From Enterococcus devriesei (GTDB lineage Bacteria > Bacillota > Bacilli > Lactobacillales > Enterococcaceae): a DNA stretch of 64,000 nucleotides. Positions 7,777 to 17,311 of the stretch are shown here, in pieces. The translations under genes were made by a program, and so were the position numbers. Under the pieces are notes generated by a model that ran no database searches, was not told the origin of the DNA, and was given only the letters and a program-made list of their open reading frames with translations. Numbering within the stretch: the stretch's first letter is position 1; the number at the start of each line of letters is the position of its first letter. The stretch is from positions 62,001 to 126,000 of the forward strand of contig NZ_JXKM01000004.1 of assembly GCF_001885905.1 (NCBI RefSeq). Reading direction: 5' to 3'.

Positions 7777-9485
7777 TCGACAAGAAGTTATTACAACTTC
7801 CCGGGATCAAAAAAATTCTTGGATTGCTTGCAGGATCTGCTGTCCTGCAAGCAATCTTTATAATTGGACAGGCATTCGGTTTAGCACTTACCATTACCCA
7901 TTTATGGAATGGTGCAAAACTTGGGGGGCAATTAGCGTGGATTGCGCTGTTTTTTGTTTCCTTTGCCTTGCGCCATTTAATGACCTATTTACGGGAACGC
8001 GTATTAGAAGAATATGCTTATCAGCAAGCAAAAACTATACGTAGTCAGCTACTGCAAAAGATTTTTCGACTAGGACCACAAGTCGTTCAAAAGCAAGGAA
8101 CTGGCAGTCTGGTCACAACGACTTTAGACGGAATCAATCAAGTAGAGGAGTACCTCCATTTGATCTTACCGAAGATGTTAAATATGATGATCATTCCGTG
8201 GATCTTACTGGTCGCAGTCTTCATTTTAGATTGGAAGTCAGGAGTTGTGCTGTTAGTTGTTTTTCCTTTGATTATTATTTTTATGATCATCTTAGGCTAT
8301 GCGGCCCAAAGTAAAGCCGATAAGCAATACAAAACCTTTCAATTACTGTCGAATCACTTTATTGATTCCTTACGAGGCATCGATACGCTGAAATTCTTTG
8401 GTATCAGCAAACAATACAGCAAAAGTATCTTCACCACCAGTGAACGTTTCCGCAAAGCGACGATGAGTACACTGAAGGTCGCAATCCTTTCCACCTTTGC
8501 ATTAGATTTCTTTACTACCCTGTCTGTGGCAGTAGTAGCGGTGTTGTTAGGTCTACGTTTAATCAACGAAGCGATCTTTTTATTCCCGGCGCTGACTGTT
8601 TTGATCTTGGCACCAGAATATTTTTTACCGATTCGCGATTTTTCTAGTGATTATCACGCGACTTTGGATGGGAAAAATGCAATGGATGATGTTCAGCAGA
8701 TTCTAGACTTAGAAGAAACTCAAGATGAAGCGTTAGACTTAGCGACCTGGTCTGCCGATAGCCAGTTAGCGGTGCATTTGACTCATCACTATGATGAAAA
8801 ATTAGGTGCAGCGGTTGATTTTAAGGTAAATGGTTATCAGAAAATCGGTATCATCGGCATGAGCGGTTCGGGAAAATCCACTTTGATCAATTTGCTTAGT
8901 GGATTTTTACGACCGGATGAAAGCCAAATCCAGCTTGATGATCAATCGTTGAAGGCCTTCGATCAACCAAAATGGCAGGAACAATTGATTTATATTCCGC
9001 AAAATCCCTATATTTTCCAGCGCTCCGTGCGAGAAAATATTGCCTTTTATCACCCCGATGCCAGCGAGGAAGAAATCTTGCAGGCGGTGGCAGTGACCGG
9101 GTTGACGGAACTGTTAGCGGAATTACCAGAAGGCTTAGAGACAAAATTAGGAGAAGGCGCCCGGACATTAAGCGGCGGACAAGCACAGCGGATTGCTTTG
9201 GCACGGGCGTTTCTTGATCAAGAACGAAAAATTTTGTTATTCGATGAACCGACTGCTCATCTAGATATTGAGACGGAGGTCGAGTTGAAGGAACGGATGC
9301 TACCATTGATGGAAAATCGTTTAGTCTTCTTCGCGACCCATCGTCTCCATTGGTTGGCTGAGATGGATTATTTATTAGTGATGGATCACGGCCAATTAGT
9401 TGAGCAAGGGACGCTGGAAGAATTGAAACAAAAAAATGGTGCTTTTACGAAATTAAGTCACGCATTGCGAGGTGAAAAGGAATGA
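7773..9485 (+). CDS. cydC: CydC, ABC half-transporter for cytochrome bd assembly
   Basis: A 570-residue half-transporter: six-helix membrane domain (about 1-300), then an ATPase domain with Walker A GMSGSGKST, signature LSGGQAQRIALARA and Walker B ILLFDEPTAHLD. CydCD exports thiols (glutathione/cysteine in E. coli) and is needed to assemble cytochrome bd. The start at 7773 overlaps the cydB stop (ATGA); the upstream in-frame start at 7713 would lie within cydB. The C/D naming follows gene order, as in Bacillus and Lactococcus. Confidence 0.93.
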   Translation: MIDKKLLQLPGIKKILGLLAGSAVLQAIFIIGQAFGLALTITHLWNGAKLGGQLAWIALFFVSFALRHLMTYLRERVLEEYAYQQAKTIRSQLLQKIFRLGPQVVQKQGTGSLVTTTLDGINQVEEYLHLILPKMLNMMIIPWILLVAVFILDWKSGVVLLVVFPLIIIFMIILGYAAQSKADKQYKTFQLLSNHFIDSLRGIDTLKFFGISKQYSKSIFTTSERFRKATMSTLKVAILSTFALDFFTTLSVAVVAVLLGLRLINEAIFLFPALTVLILAPEYFLPIRDFSSDYHATLDGKNAMDDVQQILDLEETQDEALDLATWSADSQLAVHLTHHYDEKLGAAVDFKVNGYQKIGIIGMSGSGKSTLINLLSGFLRPDESQIQLDDQSLKAFDQPKWQEQLIYIPQNPYIFQRSVRENIAFYHPDASEEEILQAVAVTGLTELLAELPEGLETKLGEGARTLSGGQAQRIALARAFLDQERKILLFDEPTAHLDIETEVELKERMLPLMENRLVFFATHRLHWLAEMDYLLVMDHGQLVEQGTLEELKQKNGAFTKLSHALRGEKE

Positions 9486-11230
9486 ACCGAATCGGATTAT
9501 TCACTGCATTGAAAAATGACGAATGGGTCAAGCCTTTTTTCAAGCAATACAAAAGATCTTTAATCTTAGCGCTAACGTTAGGAGTCATTACCTTCTTCTG
9601 TGCCGGCGCGTTAATGTTTAATTCCGGCTATTTGATCAGTCGGGCAGCATCTTTGCCAGAAAACATTTTGTTGATTTATATTCCCATTGTTTTGACACGG
9701 GCCTTTGGGATCGGACGCCCGGTCTTTCGCTATGTGGAACGCTTAGTCAGTCATAATTGGGTTCTAAAGATGACCTCGAATCTGCGGGTGAAGCTGTATG
9801 ATTCATTAGAGCAGGATGCGATTTTCTTTAAACAAAAACACCGGACGGGTGATATTCTAGGGTTATTGTCAGAAGATATCAATCATATTCAAAATTTGTA
9901 TTTACGAACGATCTTTCCTACGATCATCGCTTGGTCATTGTATGTTTTGATCATTCTTGGCATCGGTTATTTCTCCCCATTTTTTGCTTTAGGAATGTTG
10001 CTACTCTTAGGCGTAGTCGTATTCTTATTGCCTTTGTGGTCCGTCTTAGTCAACGGCGCGCGTCAAGAACAACAGAAGCAGATGAAAAATCAGTTGTATA
10101 GTGATTTGACCGATAATGTTTTAGGCGTGTCTGATTGGATCTTTAGTCAACGAGGGCAGGATTATGTGAACCACCACGAAGAATCTGAAGAAGCATTGCG
10201 GGAAATCAATCGTAAACTGCAAAGCTTTCAACGAAAGCGTAATTTTCTACTGCAATTAATGTTTGGCGTGATTACGTTGGCGCTGATTCTTTGGACAAGT
10301 CAGCAATTTCCTGGCAATCACGGTGGGGCTGCCAACTGGATCGCTGCCTTTGTTTTGTCAGTCTTTCCCCTAATCGATGCCTTTGCGCCATTACCAGCAG
10401 CAGCTCAAGAAACGAATAGCTATCAAGATTCTATCGTTAACTTGAATCAGTTGCCAACGGTTGAAAAAGCGCAAGGCGAAACGCCTATTCTTGAAGGGCC
10501 GCTAACCTTGACAATCGAAAATGTTTCTTACCACTATCCTGATAGCCCGAAAGAAGTTTTAGCGAGGATTGATTTGATCCTTGAACCCGGTGAAAAAATC
10601 GCGATTCTTGGCCGCAGCGGCTCTGGGAAAAGCACATTAGCTAATTTGATTCGTGGTGATTTACGAACAACTAAAGGAAAAATTACTCTAAACGGTGTTG
10701 AGACCTATCGCTTCCAAGATGACATCAGTAATTACCTTGGCGTCATTCATCAAACGCCGTATCTTTTTCACACAACGATCATCAATAATCTCCGGATTGG
10801 TCGAGAAACGGCGACGGAAGAGGAAGTCTGGCAAGTGCTTCAGCGGGTTGGGTTGAAAGAATTAGTTGAAAAATTGCCAGAAGGATTAGAAACGATGGTA
10901 GATGAAGCTGGTCTGCGATTTTCTGGTGGTGAGCGGCAACGGATGGCCTTGGCACGAATTCTGTTACAGGAAGTGCCGATTATTTTATTAGATGAGCCTA
11001 CGGTTGGCCTCGATCCAGTGACAGAACAAGCATTGATCGATACTTTTTTCAATCAGCTGCAAGATAAAACGATTATTTGGATTACCCATCACTTGCAAGG
11101 GATCGATGCGATGGACCAAGTCATTTTTATTGAAGATGGCAAATTAACGATGCAAGGCAGTCCTAGTGAGCTAAGAAAAACCAATAGCCACTATCGAAAA
11201 CTGCAGCAAATAGACAAAGGTACGATATAA
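9482..11230 (+). CDS. cydD: CydD, ABC half-transporter for cytochrome bd assembly
   Basis: A 582-residue partner of CydC with the same layout: membrane domain with about six helices, then Walker A GRSGSGKST, signature FSGGERQRMALARI and Walker B IILLDEPTVGLD. The start overlaps the cydC stop by 4 bp. It forms the heterodimer with CydC and ends the operon at a clear terminator. Confidence 0.93.
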   Translation: MNRIGLFTALKNDEWVKPFFKQYKRSLILALTLGVITFFCAGALMFNSGYLISRAASLPENILLIYIPIVLTRAFGIGRPVFRYVERLVSHNWVLKMTSNLRVKLYDSLEQDAIFFKQKHRTGDILGLLSEDINHIQNLYLRTIFPTIIAWSLYVLIILGIGYFSPFFALGMLLLLGVVVFLLPLWSVLVNGARQEQQKQMKNQLYSDLTDNVLGVSDWIFSQRGQDYVNHHEESEEALREINRKLQSFQRKRNFLLQLMFGVITLALILWTSQQFPGNHGGAANWIAAFVLSVFPLIDAFAPLPAAAQETNSYQDSIVNLNQLPTVEKAQGETPILEGPLTLTIENVSYHYPDSPKEVLARIDLILEPGEKIAILGRSGSGKSTLANLIRGDLRTTKGKITLNGVETYRFQDDISNYLGVIHQTPYLFHTTIINNLRIGRETATEEEVWQVLQRVGLKELVEKLPEGLETMVDEAGLRFSGGERQRMALARILLQEVPIILLDEPTVGLDPVTEQALIDTFFNQLQDKTIIWITHHLQGIDAMDQVIFIEDGKLTMQGSPSELRKTNSHYRKLQQIDKGTI

Positions 11231-11234
11231 CAGG

Positions 11235-11270
11235 AAAACTTCTCTAGTAAAAAACTAGGGAAGTTTTTTT
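11235..11270 (+). terminator. Terminator of the cyd operon
   Basis: AAAACTTCTCTAGT pairs with ACTAGGGAAGTTTT (one G-U) across five A, then a T run, five bases after cydD. Confidence 0.92.
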
Positions 11271-11427
11271 ATATTTATCTAAATTAACTTTAATTAACGA
11301 ACTAAAAATATCGCAAATGAAATCGCTGCTTTTTACACTTCTCGCAGCTAGGGAAGTGCTGCGTAATCGTTTTTCCTTTCTCGAAGCTGACATGGTACAA
11401 TTTAGAAAACTTCTAAGGAGGTCTTCC

Positions 11428-12471
11428 ATGAACAAGAAAAAGATTTTGTTTAGCGCGGCTCTACTTGGTGGTGTAGCGGCAACTATCCATAAGCACCAAA
11501 AAAATGAAACCGTAACCAACCAGCTGATTCCCCGGCACTGGGATCAAGCAGAGATCCAACATCGATTTCAACTATTTACTGATACGTTAGCAGAGGGAAC
11601 AGAAGAAGAACTGGAATCTTTTTTTGTAGGAAAAAGCGAAAAAGATTTCGAAAAGCTAAGGGGAAAGCAACTAACATGGCTTGAAACACATTTTTTGATG
11701 ATGTACAAAGTTAAGGGAGACAGCTTCAATAATTTACGAGGCATAATCTCCTATCGTATAGCAACGACCAAGAAAGAATACACGTTTGTCCTTCAAGTAG
11801 CACGCTTAGGCGATTCAAACGGGGTGGGCTGGTATATTCAAAAGATGATCTCGCAAGATTATGGCATCCGATTTCTGAAGCAAAATTATCTACAACTGAC
11901 ACCGCTTAAACCTCAGGAAGAGTTGTGTCTGATCGAAACGAATGCTGGTGATATTACACTGCGCCTGTTTCCGCAAGCGGCACCAAAGGCCGTCAAGAAT
12001 TGGCGCGAATTAGCGCGGCAAGGCTTTTATGACAATACAATTTTTGCTCGAGTAATCAAAGATTTCGTGATCCAAGGTGGGGCTTTAGATGGTTCTGGAC
12101 AAGAAGCAGAATCTATTTATGGTGGCTATTTCGAAGATGAACTGGATGAAGGACTGTATCATTTTGATGGTGCTGTTTGCTTAGGCAATCATGGACCAAA
12201 TACGAACGGCAATCAGTTTTATATCGTACAAAGAAGCTGGGTAGATCAGGAACAATTACATCGCATGAGTCTGCCGCTGCAAATTCGCAGTCATTATGAA
12301 GCGGTCGGTGGCATTCCGGAACTGGATGGTCGTTACACAGTTTTTGGTCAAGTCATAGAGGGTCTGACCGTTCTTCGTCAAATCGCGAATCGACCAACCA
12401 ATCAGCAGGATGCACCTCGACAATCAATCAAGATCAAACAAATCAGCTTTAAAAAGGGGCATCAGAGTTAA
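11428..12471 (+). CDS. Membrane-anchored cyclophilin-type peptidyl-prolyl isomerase
   Basis: A 347-residue protein starting at ATG 11428, with AAGGAGG seven bases upstream; an in-frame ATG at 11317 has no site. A short basic start and hydrophobic segment (KKKILFSAALLGGVAATI) may act as a membrane anchor or signal. Residues about 25-165 form a domain that I do not recognise. The C-terminal half is a cyclophilin domain: GDITLRLFPQAAPKAVKNW, YDNTIFARVIKDFVIQGG with the catalytic Arg kept, and NGNQFYIV. The usual FHRVI reads FARVI. A TACAAT at 11396-11401 may be its -10. Confidence 0.85.
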   Translation: MNKKKILFSAALLGGVAATIHKHQKNETVTNQLIPRHWDQAEIQHRFQLFTDTLAEGTEEELESFFVGKSEKDFEKLRGKQLTWLETHFLMMYKVKGDSFNNLRGIISYRIATTKKEYTFVLQVARLGDSNGVGWYIQKMISQDYGIRFLKQNYLQLTPLKPQEELCLIETNAGDITLRLFPQAAPKAVKNWRELARQGFYDNTIFARVIKDFVIQGGALDGSGQEAESIYGGYFEDELDEGLYHFDGAVCLGNHGPNTNGNQFYIVQRSWVDQEQLHRMSLPLQIRSHYEAVGGIPELDGRYTVFGQVIEGLTVLRQIANRPTNQQDAPRQSIKIKQISFKKGHQS

Positions 12472-12487
12472 TCTGATGCCCCTTTTG
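12451..12487 (+). terminator. Terminator overlapping the cyclophilin stop codon
   Basis: AAAAGGGGCATCAGA pairs perfectly with TCTGATGCCCCTTTT. The left arm codes the last residues and the TAA lies in the loop, so the hairpin is built into the gene end. Confidence 0.92.
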
Positions 12488-12663
12488 TTATTTTTATAGT
12501 TTCAAATAGTAGCAACCGTGATAAGTCAGGCAAAAAAATAGTTAAGAAAGGCTTAAGCTAGCCCTCTTATCTAAATCTAGAATATCACATTTTTAGCAAA
12601 AATTCAAGATTGTCTTTTTATTAGACCTGTGCTATTTAGTCTATGAAAGGGGCGGATCAGGAA

Positions 12664-13095
12664 ATGGAACGGTTTGATACAACGTTATTTAACGAGTTTT
12701 TACAGAAGAATATAGGAAGTCCGCGAGTAGAAATCAATCGTCTGTTGCGAGCGAACCATAAAAATTTTCAACTGTCAGTTGGAGACATTCAACTACTTAA
12801 TCAAGAACGGCAGCAATTGTTTAAGGACCATCATTTGGTAGATTTTAGTTGGCAAAACACCCAAGCACTGGCAGCTTTTTTAGCAAAAGAAAGGATTTAT
12901 TATAGGAGAGATTACGTGGAACAGCTCAACGTCTGTCAATCCATTTTTTATTATTTGCGCAGTTACCATTCAAGTGGAGTAACCGATCAAGAGATTATCG
13001 AGGCCATTCAGCAACGCTACGAGGTTTATCAAGGTGATTTAGAGCAGCTGCAAGGCTTCTTTGAGGATTTTCCAGCATTGGAGGGTGAAATATGA
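12664..13095 (+). CDS. Unknown protein, DUF6323-like
   Basis: A soluble, helical 143-residue protein with no membrane segment. ATG 12664 has AAAGGGG about eleven bases upstream; an in-frame ATG at 12643 lies before that site. The segment QLNVCQSIFYYLRSYHSSGVTDQEIIEAI resembles, from memory, the core of DUF6323, which is often encoded beside a DUF6179 protein. The next gene overlaps by 4 bp, so they form a pair. No enzymatic motif is seen. Confidence 0.6.
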   Translation: MERFDTTLFNEFLQKNIGSPRVEINRLLRANHKNFQLSVGDIQLLNQERQQLFKDHHLVDFSWQNTQALAAFLAKERIYYRRDYVEQLNVCQSIFYYLRSYHSSGVTDQEIIEAIQQRYEVYQGDLEQLQGFFEDFPALEGEI

Positions 13096-14279
13096 GTCAA
13101 CCAATGATTGATCCAACGTTTTATCCTTTTTACTTTCAGAAGTTGCAAGAACGACTAAGCGGGACATCAGTCATGTCCCTTGAACAAGCAGAAACGATTC
13201 AACAATCGCTTGAATACGTCCTTAAACACGGAGAGGGGGAGACTTTACCTATTCGCTTTGAACAAGGAAAGAAACAGCTAGAGAAAAAATTAACGGAATT
13301 GCAGCGGCTTTATCAATTTATCCAAGCAAATTATCAAAGTTTTGGAATCGAATCGCTTGATGAGTCCATTGAAGAAATAGGGGGTTTTTTTAAGCATTAT
13401 GATCTAGACTACGGGGCGGCAGAAGTCGACCAAGCGTTCATCGATTATCAGCTTGCAATCCCGGTTCCTACTCACCTAAAGGGAATTGATTTTTATGAAT
13501 GCTATTTGCGAAGTTTAGCAACGGAAGTTTTATTAGTTAAGCATCTGCCAGCAGACCAGATTACTGAGCTGTTGGAGATTTACCAAGAAAAGTTGGGCTT
13601 TGATTACCGCCAGGATATCAATAATTTATTTGAAATCATTTTTAGACAGTTAATCGGTAGGTTACTAGTAACTAAAAAGCAAAATGAATCTCTCTTATTA
13701 AGTCGGGAAGAGACAGAATATGCCTTTAACCGATTGAAAATAGAGAGCAAACCAGTAGAATTAGTACCGCTATTCAATCGGTCAGATTACTATCATCAAG
13801 TTTTTCAACAACTTCAAAAAGTCTGTCGAGAGACGCCTTCTGAGGACGCTGTTCATTTTTTCATTCGCAGTGTTCCCTCTAAAAAGCGTCTGACATTCAG
13901 TCAGACGATGCCGCAAAGTTCATTCAATCAGTGGCTAAAAGCCTACTATATTAGTAATAGAGCGGAGAGAATCAAGTTATTGACCGACAAAGATTTGGCT
14001 CCAGAAGATTTCATTGAACTACTGGAAATCGTCGAAGAAGACTCGGAATTTCGCGAAGAGGTTTTTAAAAGATTAAATAAAAACTTTATAATAACTCTTT
14101 ATCTTTGGGTTATTAAAGGAAATAATTTATCTAATCCCCGTGAAATCCTTGATTTAACAGAAGCTGGCGACATACAAACATTTTTAAAAAATCATTTAAA
14201 AACTCTAAGTGGATCAGCCCTACATGATCTTTTACAGACTATAAACATGTATCAGTTAAGTAAATTCGACTTCAGTTAG
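13092..14279 (+). CDS. Unknown protein, DUF6179-like
   Basis: A 395-residue, largely helical protein, charged throughout, with no transmembrane segment, no signal peptide and no recognisable catalytic motif. Translation is coupled to the preceding gene (4-bp overlap, ATGA). It may correspond to DUF6179, which in other Firmicutes sits next to DUF6323; this is recalled rather than computed. The last 70 codons are noticeably more AT-rich than the rest. No clear terminator follows, and the 232-base gap to the next gene shows no further gene. Confidence 0.6.
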   Translation: MSQPMIDPTFYPFYFQKLQERLSGTSVMSLEQAETIQQSLEYVLKHGEGETLPIRFEQGKKQLEKKLTELQRLYQFIQANYQSFGIESLDESIEEIGGFFKHYDLDYGAAEVDQAFIDYQLAIPVPTHLKGIDFYECYLRSLATEVLLVKHLPADQITELLEIYQEKLGFDYRQDINNLFEIIFRQLIGRLLVTKKQNESLLLSREETEYAFNRLKIESKPVELVPLFNRSDYYHQVFQQLQKVCRETPSEDAVHFFIRSVPSKKRLTFSQTMPQSSFNQWLKAYYISNRAERIKLLTDKDLAPEDFIELLEIVEEDSEFREEVFKRLNKNFIITLYLWVIKGNNLSNPREILDLTEAGDIQTFLKNHLKTLSGSALHDLLQTINMYQLSKFDFS

Positions 14280-14511
14280 ATAAAAGTAACCATATTTTAC
14301 TGGACGGTTTTCACAAACAATTTGCTCACGCAGATTTGTCTATCTAATAGAAAGTTATGATAAAAGGTTGTTAACCCTTATTTTTATAACTTCTCATTTA
14401 AAAAAATAAATATCATTAGTTATTTAATGAGCAGTATCCAACTTAAAAGTTATTTTCCCCCTTATTCTATAGGTGAAAGAGGAAGCAAACATACCTAAGG
14501 GGGAAAACGGA

Positions 14512-15375
14512 ATGGGGATTTTTCACAAATTACTGGTGGTTGTCGCTTTATTTCTAACATCTAGCGGAGCGTCAGTCTTTGGACAATCAGAGCAAAGTGC
14601 GAAAGGCGAAACTAGCCAAACAAAAATTGAACAAACGATTGAGGAAAGTAGCGAGTCTCATAAAAATGAAGAAGCACAAACATCCCAGGAAAAAACGACT
14701 TCATCAGAATCACCTGTATTACATAGTGAATCAGCTCCTACAATCGAAGAAGCAACACAGGAGACCGAACCAACAAGCAGTAGTACTGAAACCAACGAAA
14801 TAACCAGTCAGCCCGAAGAAACAACTCCCCAAGTAGAAGTAGCTACTGAAGCTGAAGAAGTCACAGCAGCAGCTGAAACTGAAACGATCTCGGAAGAACC
14901 CGCTGTTTCAACAACGACGACTCAGGCAGTGAATGAACCAATCGCCACGCCTCAAGCGGCAACACAACAAGCTATGCAATTAAAAATTAACGGACAGTTA
15001 ATCTCTTATACAAATGCTGGTCAAGGAAATGGTCAAGCAATCATTGATGCAAACCCAAATGAGGTAGCAACTTGGGGGGGCGTTCCCACTCAATCAGGCA
15101 ATGACAATGCTAATACACATTTCATCGGTCATAATCCCGGCATTTTCAATGTACTCTTTTCACTACAACCAGGTGCAACCATTAGTGTAGCTGACGCGAC
15201 AGGTGCTATCAGCAACTATCATGTCACACAAATCGTCACTGTTGACGATAGTGGTTATGCAGCAGACGGTACGGATTATTGGGACCAAATCACTGGTACA
15301 GGCGGCGGTGAGCGCATCACCTTGCAAACTTGTATCAACGATGATTACAACTTGATTGTCTTTGCCAATGCTTAA
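14512..15375 (+). CDS. Secreted sortase-fold protein with Ser/Thr/Glu-rich stalk
   Basis: A 287-residue protein with a signal peptide (residues 1-25, cleavage near SVFG-QS), a low-complexity Ser/Thr/Glu/Gln linker (about 26-155) and a C-terminal sortase-like domain. HFIGHN (His203, His207) and TLQTCIND (Cys274) match the sortase His and TLxTC motifs. Only 13 residues follow the Cys and none is Arg, so the usual catalytic Arg on the last strand is missing; Arg268 precedes the Cys. There is no membrane anchor and no LPxTG. ATG 14512 has AAGGGGG eight bases upstream; GTG 14473 is less likely. It may be an inactive or differently wired sortase relative acting outside the cell. Confidence 0.75.
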   Translation: MGIFHKLLVVVALFLTSSGASVFGQSEQSAKGETSQTKIEQTIEESSESHKNEEAQTSQEKTTSSESPVLHSESAPTIEEATQETEPTSSSTETNEITSQPEETTPQVEVATEAEEVTAAAETETISEEPAVSTTTTQAVNEPIATPQAATQQAMQLKINGQLISYTNAGQGNGQAIIDANPNEVATWGGVPTQSGNDNANTHFIGHNPGIFNVLFSLQPGATISVADATGAISNYHVTQIVTVDDSGYAADGTDYWDQITGTGGGERITLQTCINDDYNLIVFANA

Positions 15376-15382
15376 TTAAGCC

Positions 15383-15413
15383 AAGCTCTGCCTCTATTGG
15401 TGGAGCTTTTTTT
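15383..15413 (+). terminator. Terminator after the sortase-like gene
   Basis: A 10-bp stem with two G-U pairs (AAGCTCTGCC with GGTGGAGCTT), then seven T. Confidence 0.88.
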
Positions 15414-15417
15414 GTGC

Positions 15418-15453
15418 GAAAAAAGAGCTAAGAACTGATGTCTTGGCCCTTTA
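15418..15453 (-). terminator. Terminator of the Mga-like regulator gene
   Basis: On the minus strand AAAGGGCCAAGA faces TTCTTAGCTCTTT with one mismatch, followed by a T run, immediately past the regulator's stop. Confidence 0.75.
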
Positions 15454-15456
15454 AAG

Positions 15457-17010
15457 TTATTGTTGTGCTGATAGTTGGGAATAATAAATTTCTTTTGCCG
15501 ATTTTGATTTGATATTACCCAATTTCGTTAGTTGTATTTGGGCGGCTCTTTTTTGTGTCGCTACTATAAAGTTCCATAGGTTTTCACGGTCGGAGGCCGA
15601 AAAGAAGTTGTTTACAATCAAGCTATTTTCGTTTTCGTAGCCTTTGATGGGGTTATTACTAAGAACGATATCGTATTGAGCAAAATCAGCAAGATCTTCA
15701 GCACCTAAAGAAATGACCGACTCATTGTAAATTGAAAGAGTGACTCGTCCGTGGTAATTCGTGCTTAAAAAGTCTTTTAACATTTCCGCATGCTTGCGAC
15801 CCAGATCACTAATAATCAGAATCGAGACCTTGCGTCGTAAATGCTCCAAACGGATCGGCAGGTGAGCCCATTCCTTCATTAATAAAAAGAGAACATTGTT
15901 TAGCCGAATATCGGTCCAAAGCTCCTGATTCTTTTTCTCGATATCTTCTAAATGATTTTTTACGATACTAGAAAAAATCGGGTAGACTAGCTGTATTTCA
16001 CGCGCAAATTTCTGATACTTATCAAACAGTAAATTCTGCTGATAGGGATAGAAATTGTATTCCACATACCAGGACATCATCTCCTGAACGATTTTCCGGC
16101 GATCCTCTTCAATCAAAGGAAAATCGATAGACTCAGATACTTTGTCCAAAAAAGTATTGATCTTCGTATCCATTCGCACAATTTGTTGCGGGTTGTCCCA
16201 GTTATAGAATTCATGAAAAACAGTATGACTAATCTCTTTATACCATTTTTTAGGTAGGGTGAAGGGGGTTTCTTCTAACAAATGTTCCGCGAAGGGGCGA
16301 CTATACTCTAAGACTTTTTCAATCGTGTCGTCATCCTCTTGATAAATCTCTTCCGACAAATAAAAGCCTTGATACATCCGATTCAGCGTCACCAAAAGCA
16401 GATAAGCAGCCTCCTGAATCTCACGATCGTCGAGAGACACATCAAAATCGGTTGAGGTTCGCATAATAAAGCAGGTAGTGGCTTCATGGTCTACCGTAAA
16501 GGGCCACTGGTTAACGCCATAGGCCTCTGTAAAATATTCTTGATAAAAAAAACGAACCCAACGTTCATCTTTTGCGGTGATTCGAAAAGGTGCTCGTTCT
16601 AACTTTAAACCTCGGCGTTCCAAAAATTCTTCTAATGCATTGACCATTCTGTAAAAGGAAGCCTCACTCATAAACAGTTCATTGATCCAATATTCTGCAT
16701 CTTGATTGGCTTCATAGAGCATCTTCTCAACAAATTGAAACTCTAACGATTCATGAAAAATCAACCCGTAGACATTCCCTAATTTATTTGAAGTTAGATT
16801 ATTTAAACGTACGCCTTGAAACTTAGAATATTCGATGTAAATAAAGTCGCCCCAAAAATCATTGATAAAATCAATGTCAGATAATAAGGTTTTCACGGAG
16901 CAGTCCGCGTGTTTGGCCGCTTCTTTGACATCACACCAAGAGGGGAGCTGATCGAGGAATTCAACAAATTGAATTCGACGGTAGGTAGAAGAATTAAGTA
17001 ATTTTTTCAT
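15457..17010 (-). CDS. Mga-family transcriptional regulator
   Basis: A 517-residue protein of the Mga/AtxA/MafR type. The N-terminus carries an HTH (CDVKEAAKHADCSVKTLLSDI, about 27-47) and a second DNA-binding region at about 85-130. The middle is PRD-like, and the C-terminus (about 405-495) has an EIIB-like fold starting KVSILIISDLGRKHAEMLKD. Such regulators respond to PTS phosphorylation and control virulence, surface or sugar genes in streptococci and enterococci (family knowledge). It converges with the sortase-like gene. An AGGAGAG site precedes the ATG. Target genes are unknown. Confidence 0.85.
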   Translation of the reverse strand: MKKLLNSSTYRRIQFVEFLDQLPSWCDVKEAAKHADCSVKTLLSDIDFINDFWGDFIYIEYSKFQGVRLNNLTSNKLGNVYGLIFHESLEFQFVEKMLYEANQDAEYWINELFMSEASFYRMVNALEEFLERRGLKLERAPFRITAKDERWVRFFYQEYFTEAYGVNQWPFTVDHEATTCFIMRTSTDFDVSLDDREIQEAAYLLLVTLNRMYQGFYLSEEIYQEDDDTIEKVLEYSRPFAEHLLEETPFTLPKKWYKEISHTVFHEFYNWDNPQQIVRMDTKINTFLDKVSESIDFPLIEEDRRKIVQEMMSWYVEYNFYPYQQNLLFDKYQKFAREIQLVYPIFSSIVKNHLEDIEKKNQELWTDIRLNNVLFLLMKEWAHLPIRLEHLRRKVSILIISDLGRKHAEMLKDFLSTNYHGRVTLSIYNESVISLGAEDLADFAQYDIVLSNNPIKGYENENSLIVNNFFSASDRENLWNFIVATQKRAAQIQLTKLGNIKSKSAKEIYYSQLSAQQ

Positions 17011-17311
17011 ACGGCTCTCCTTTCAAATAAAATGAATTTATTATCATAATTTTACCGATTATTTAATAAAAAAGCGAGTCATTTAACTAATGATCGAAAA
17101 ATTATTGTTTTTATTGCTGAAAAAAAGAGAATGTATTAAATGTTGTTACAAATCGCAGTATTATCCAAAAACATTAGTGTTTTAAAGCTCTCTTACTTAT
17201 AAATAATAAATTGATTGACTGAATTATCCAGTGTTCTGCCGTTAAAATAAACAAATCATGCTATAATTGTTTTATTAAAGTAGGGTGAGAAGGATAAGGA
17301 GTGAACAAATC
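17011..17311. other. Divergent intergenic region
   Basis: About 300 AT-rich bases between the Mga-like gene and the Rossmann gene. TATAAT at about 17261-17266 is a plausible -10 for the rightward gene, without a good -35. No ORF or repeat is evident. Confidence 0.35.
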
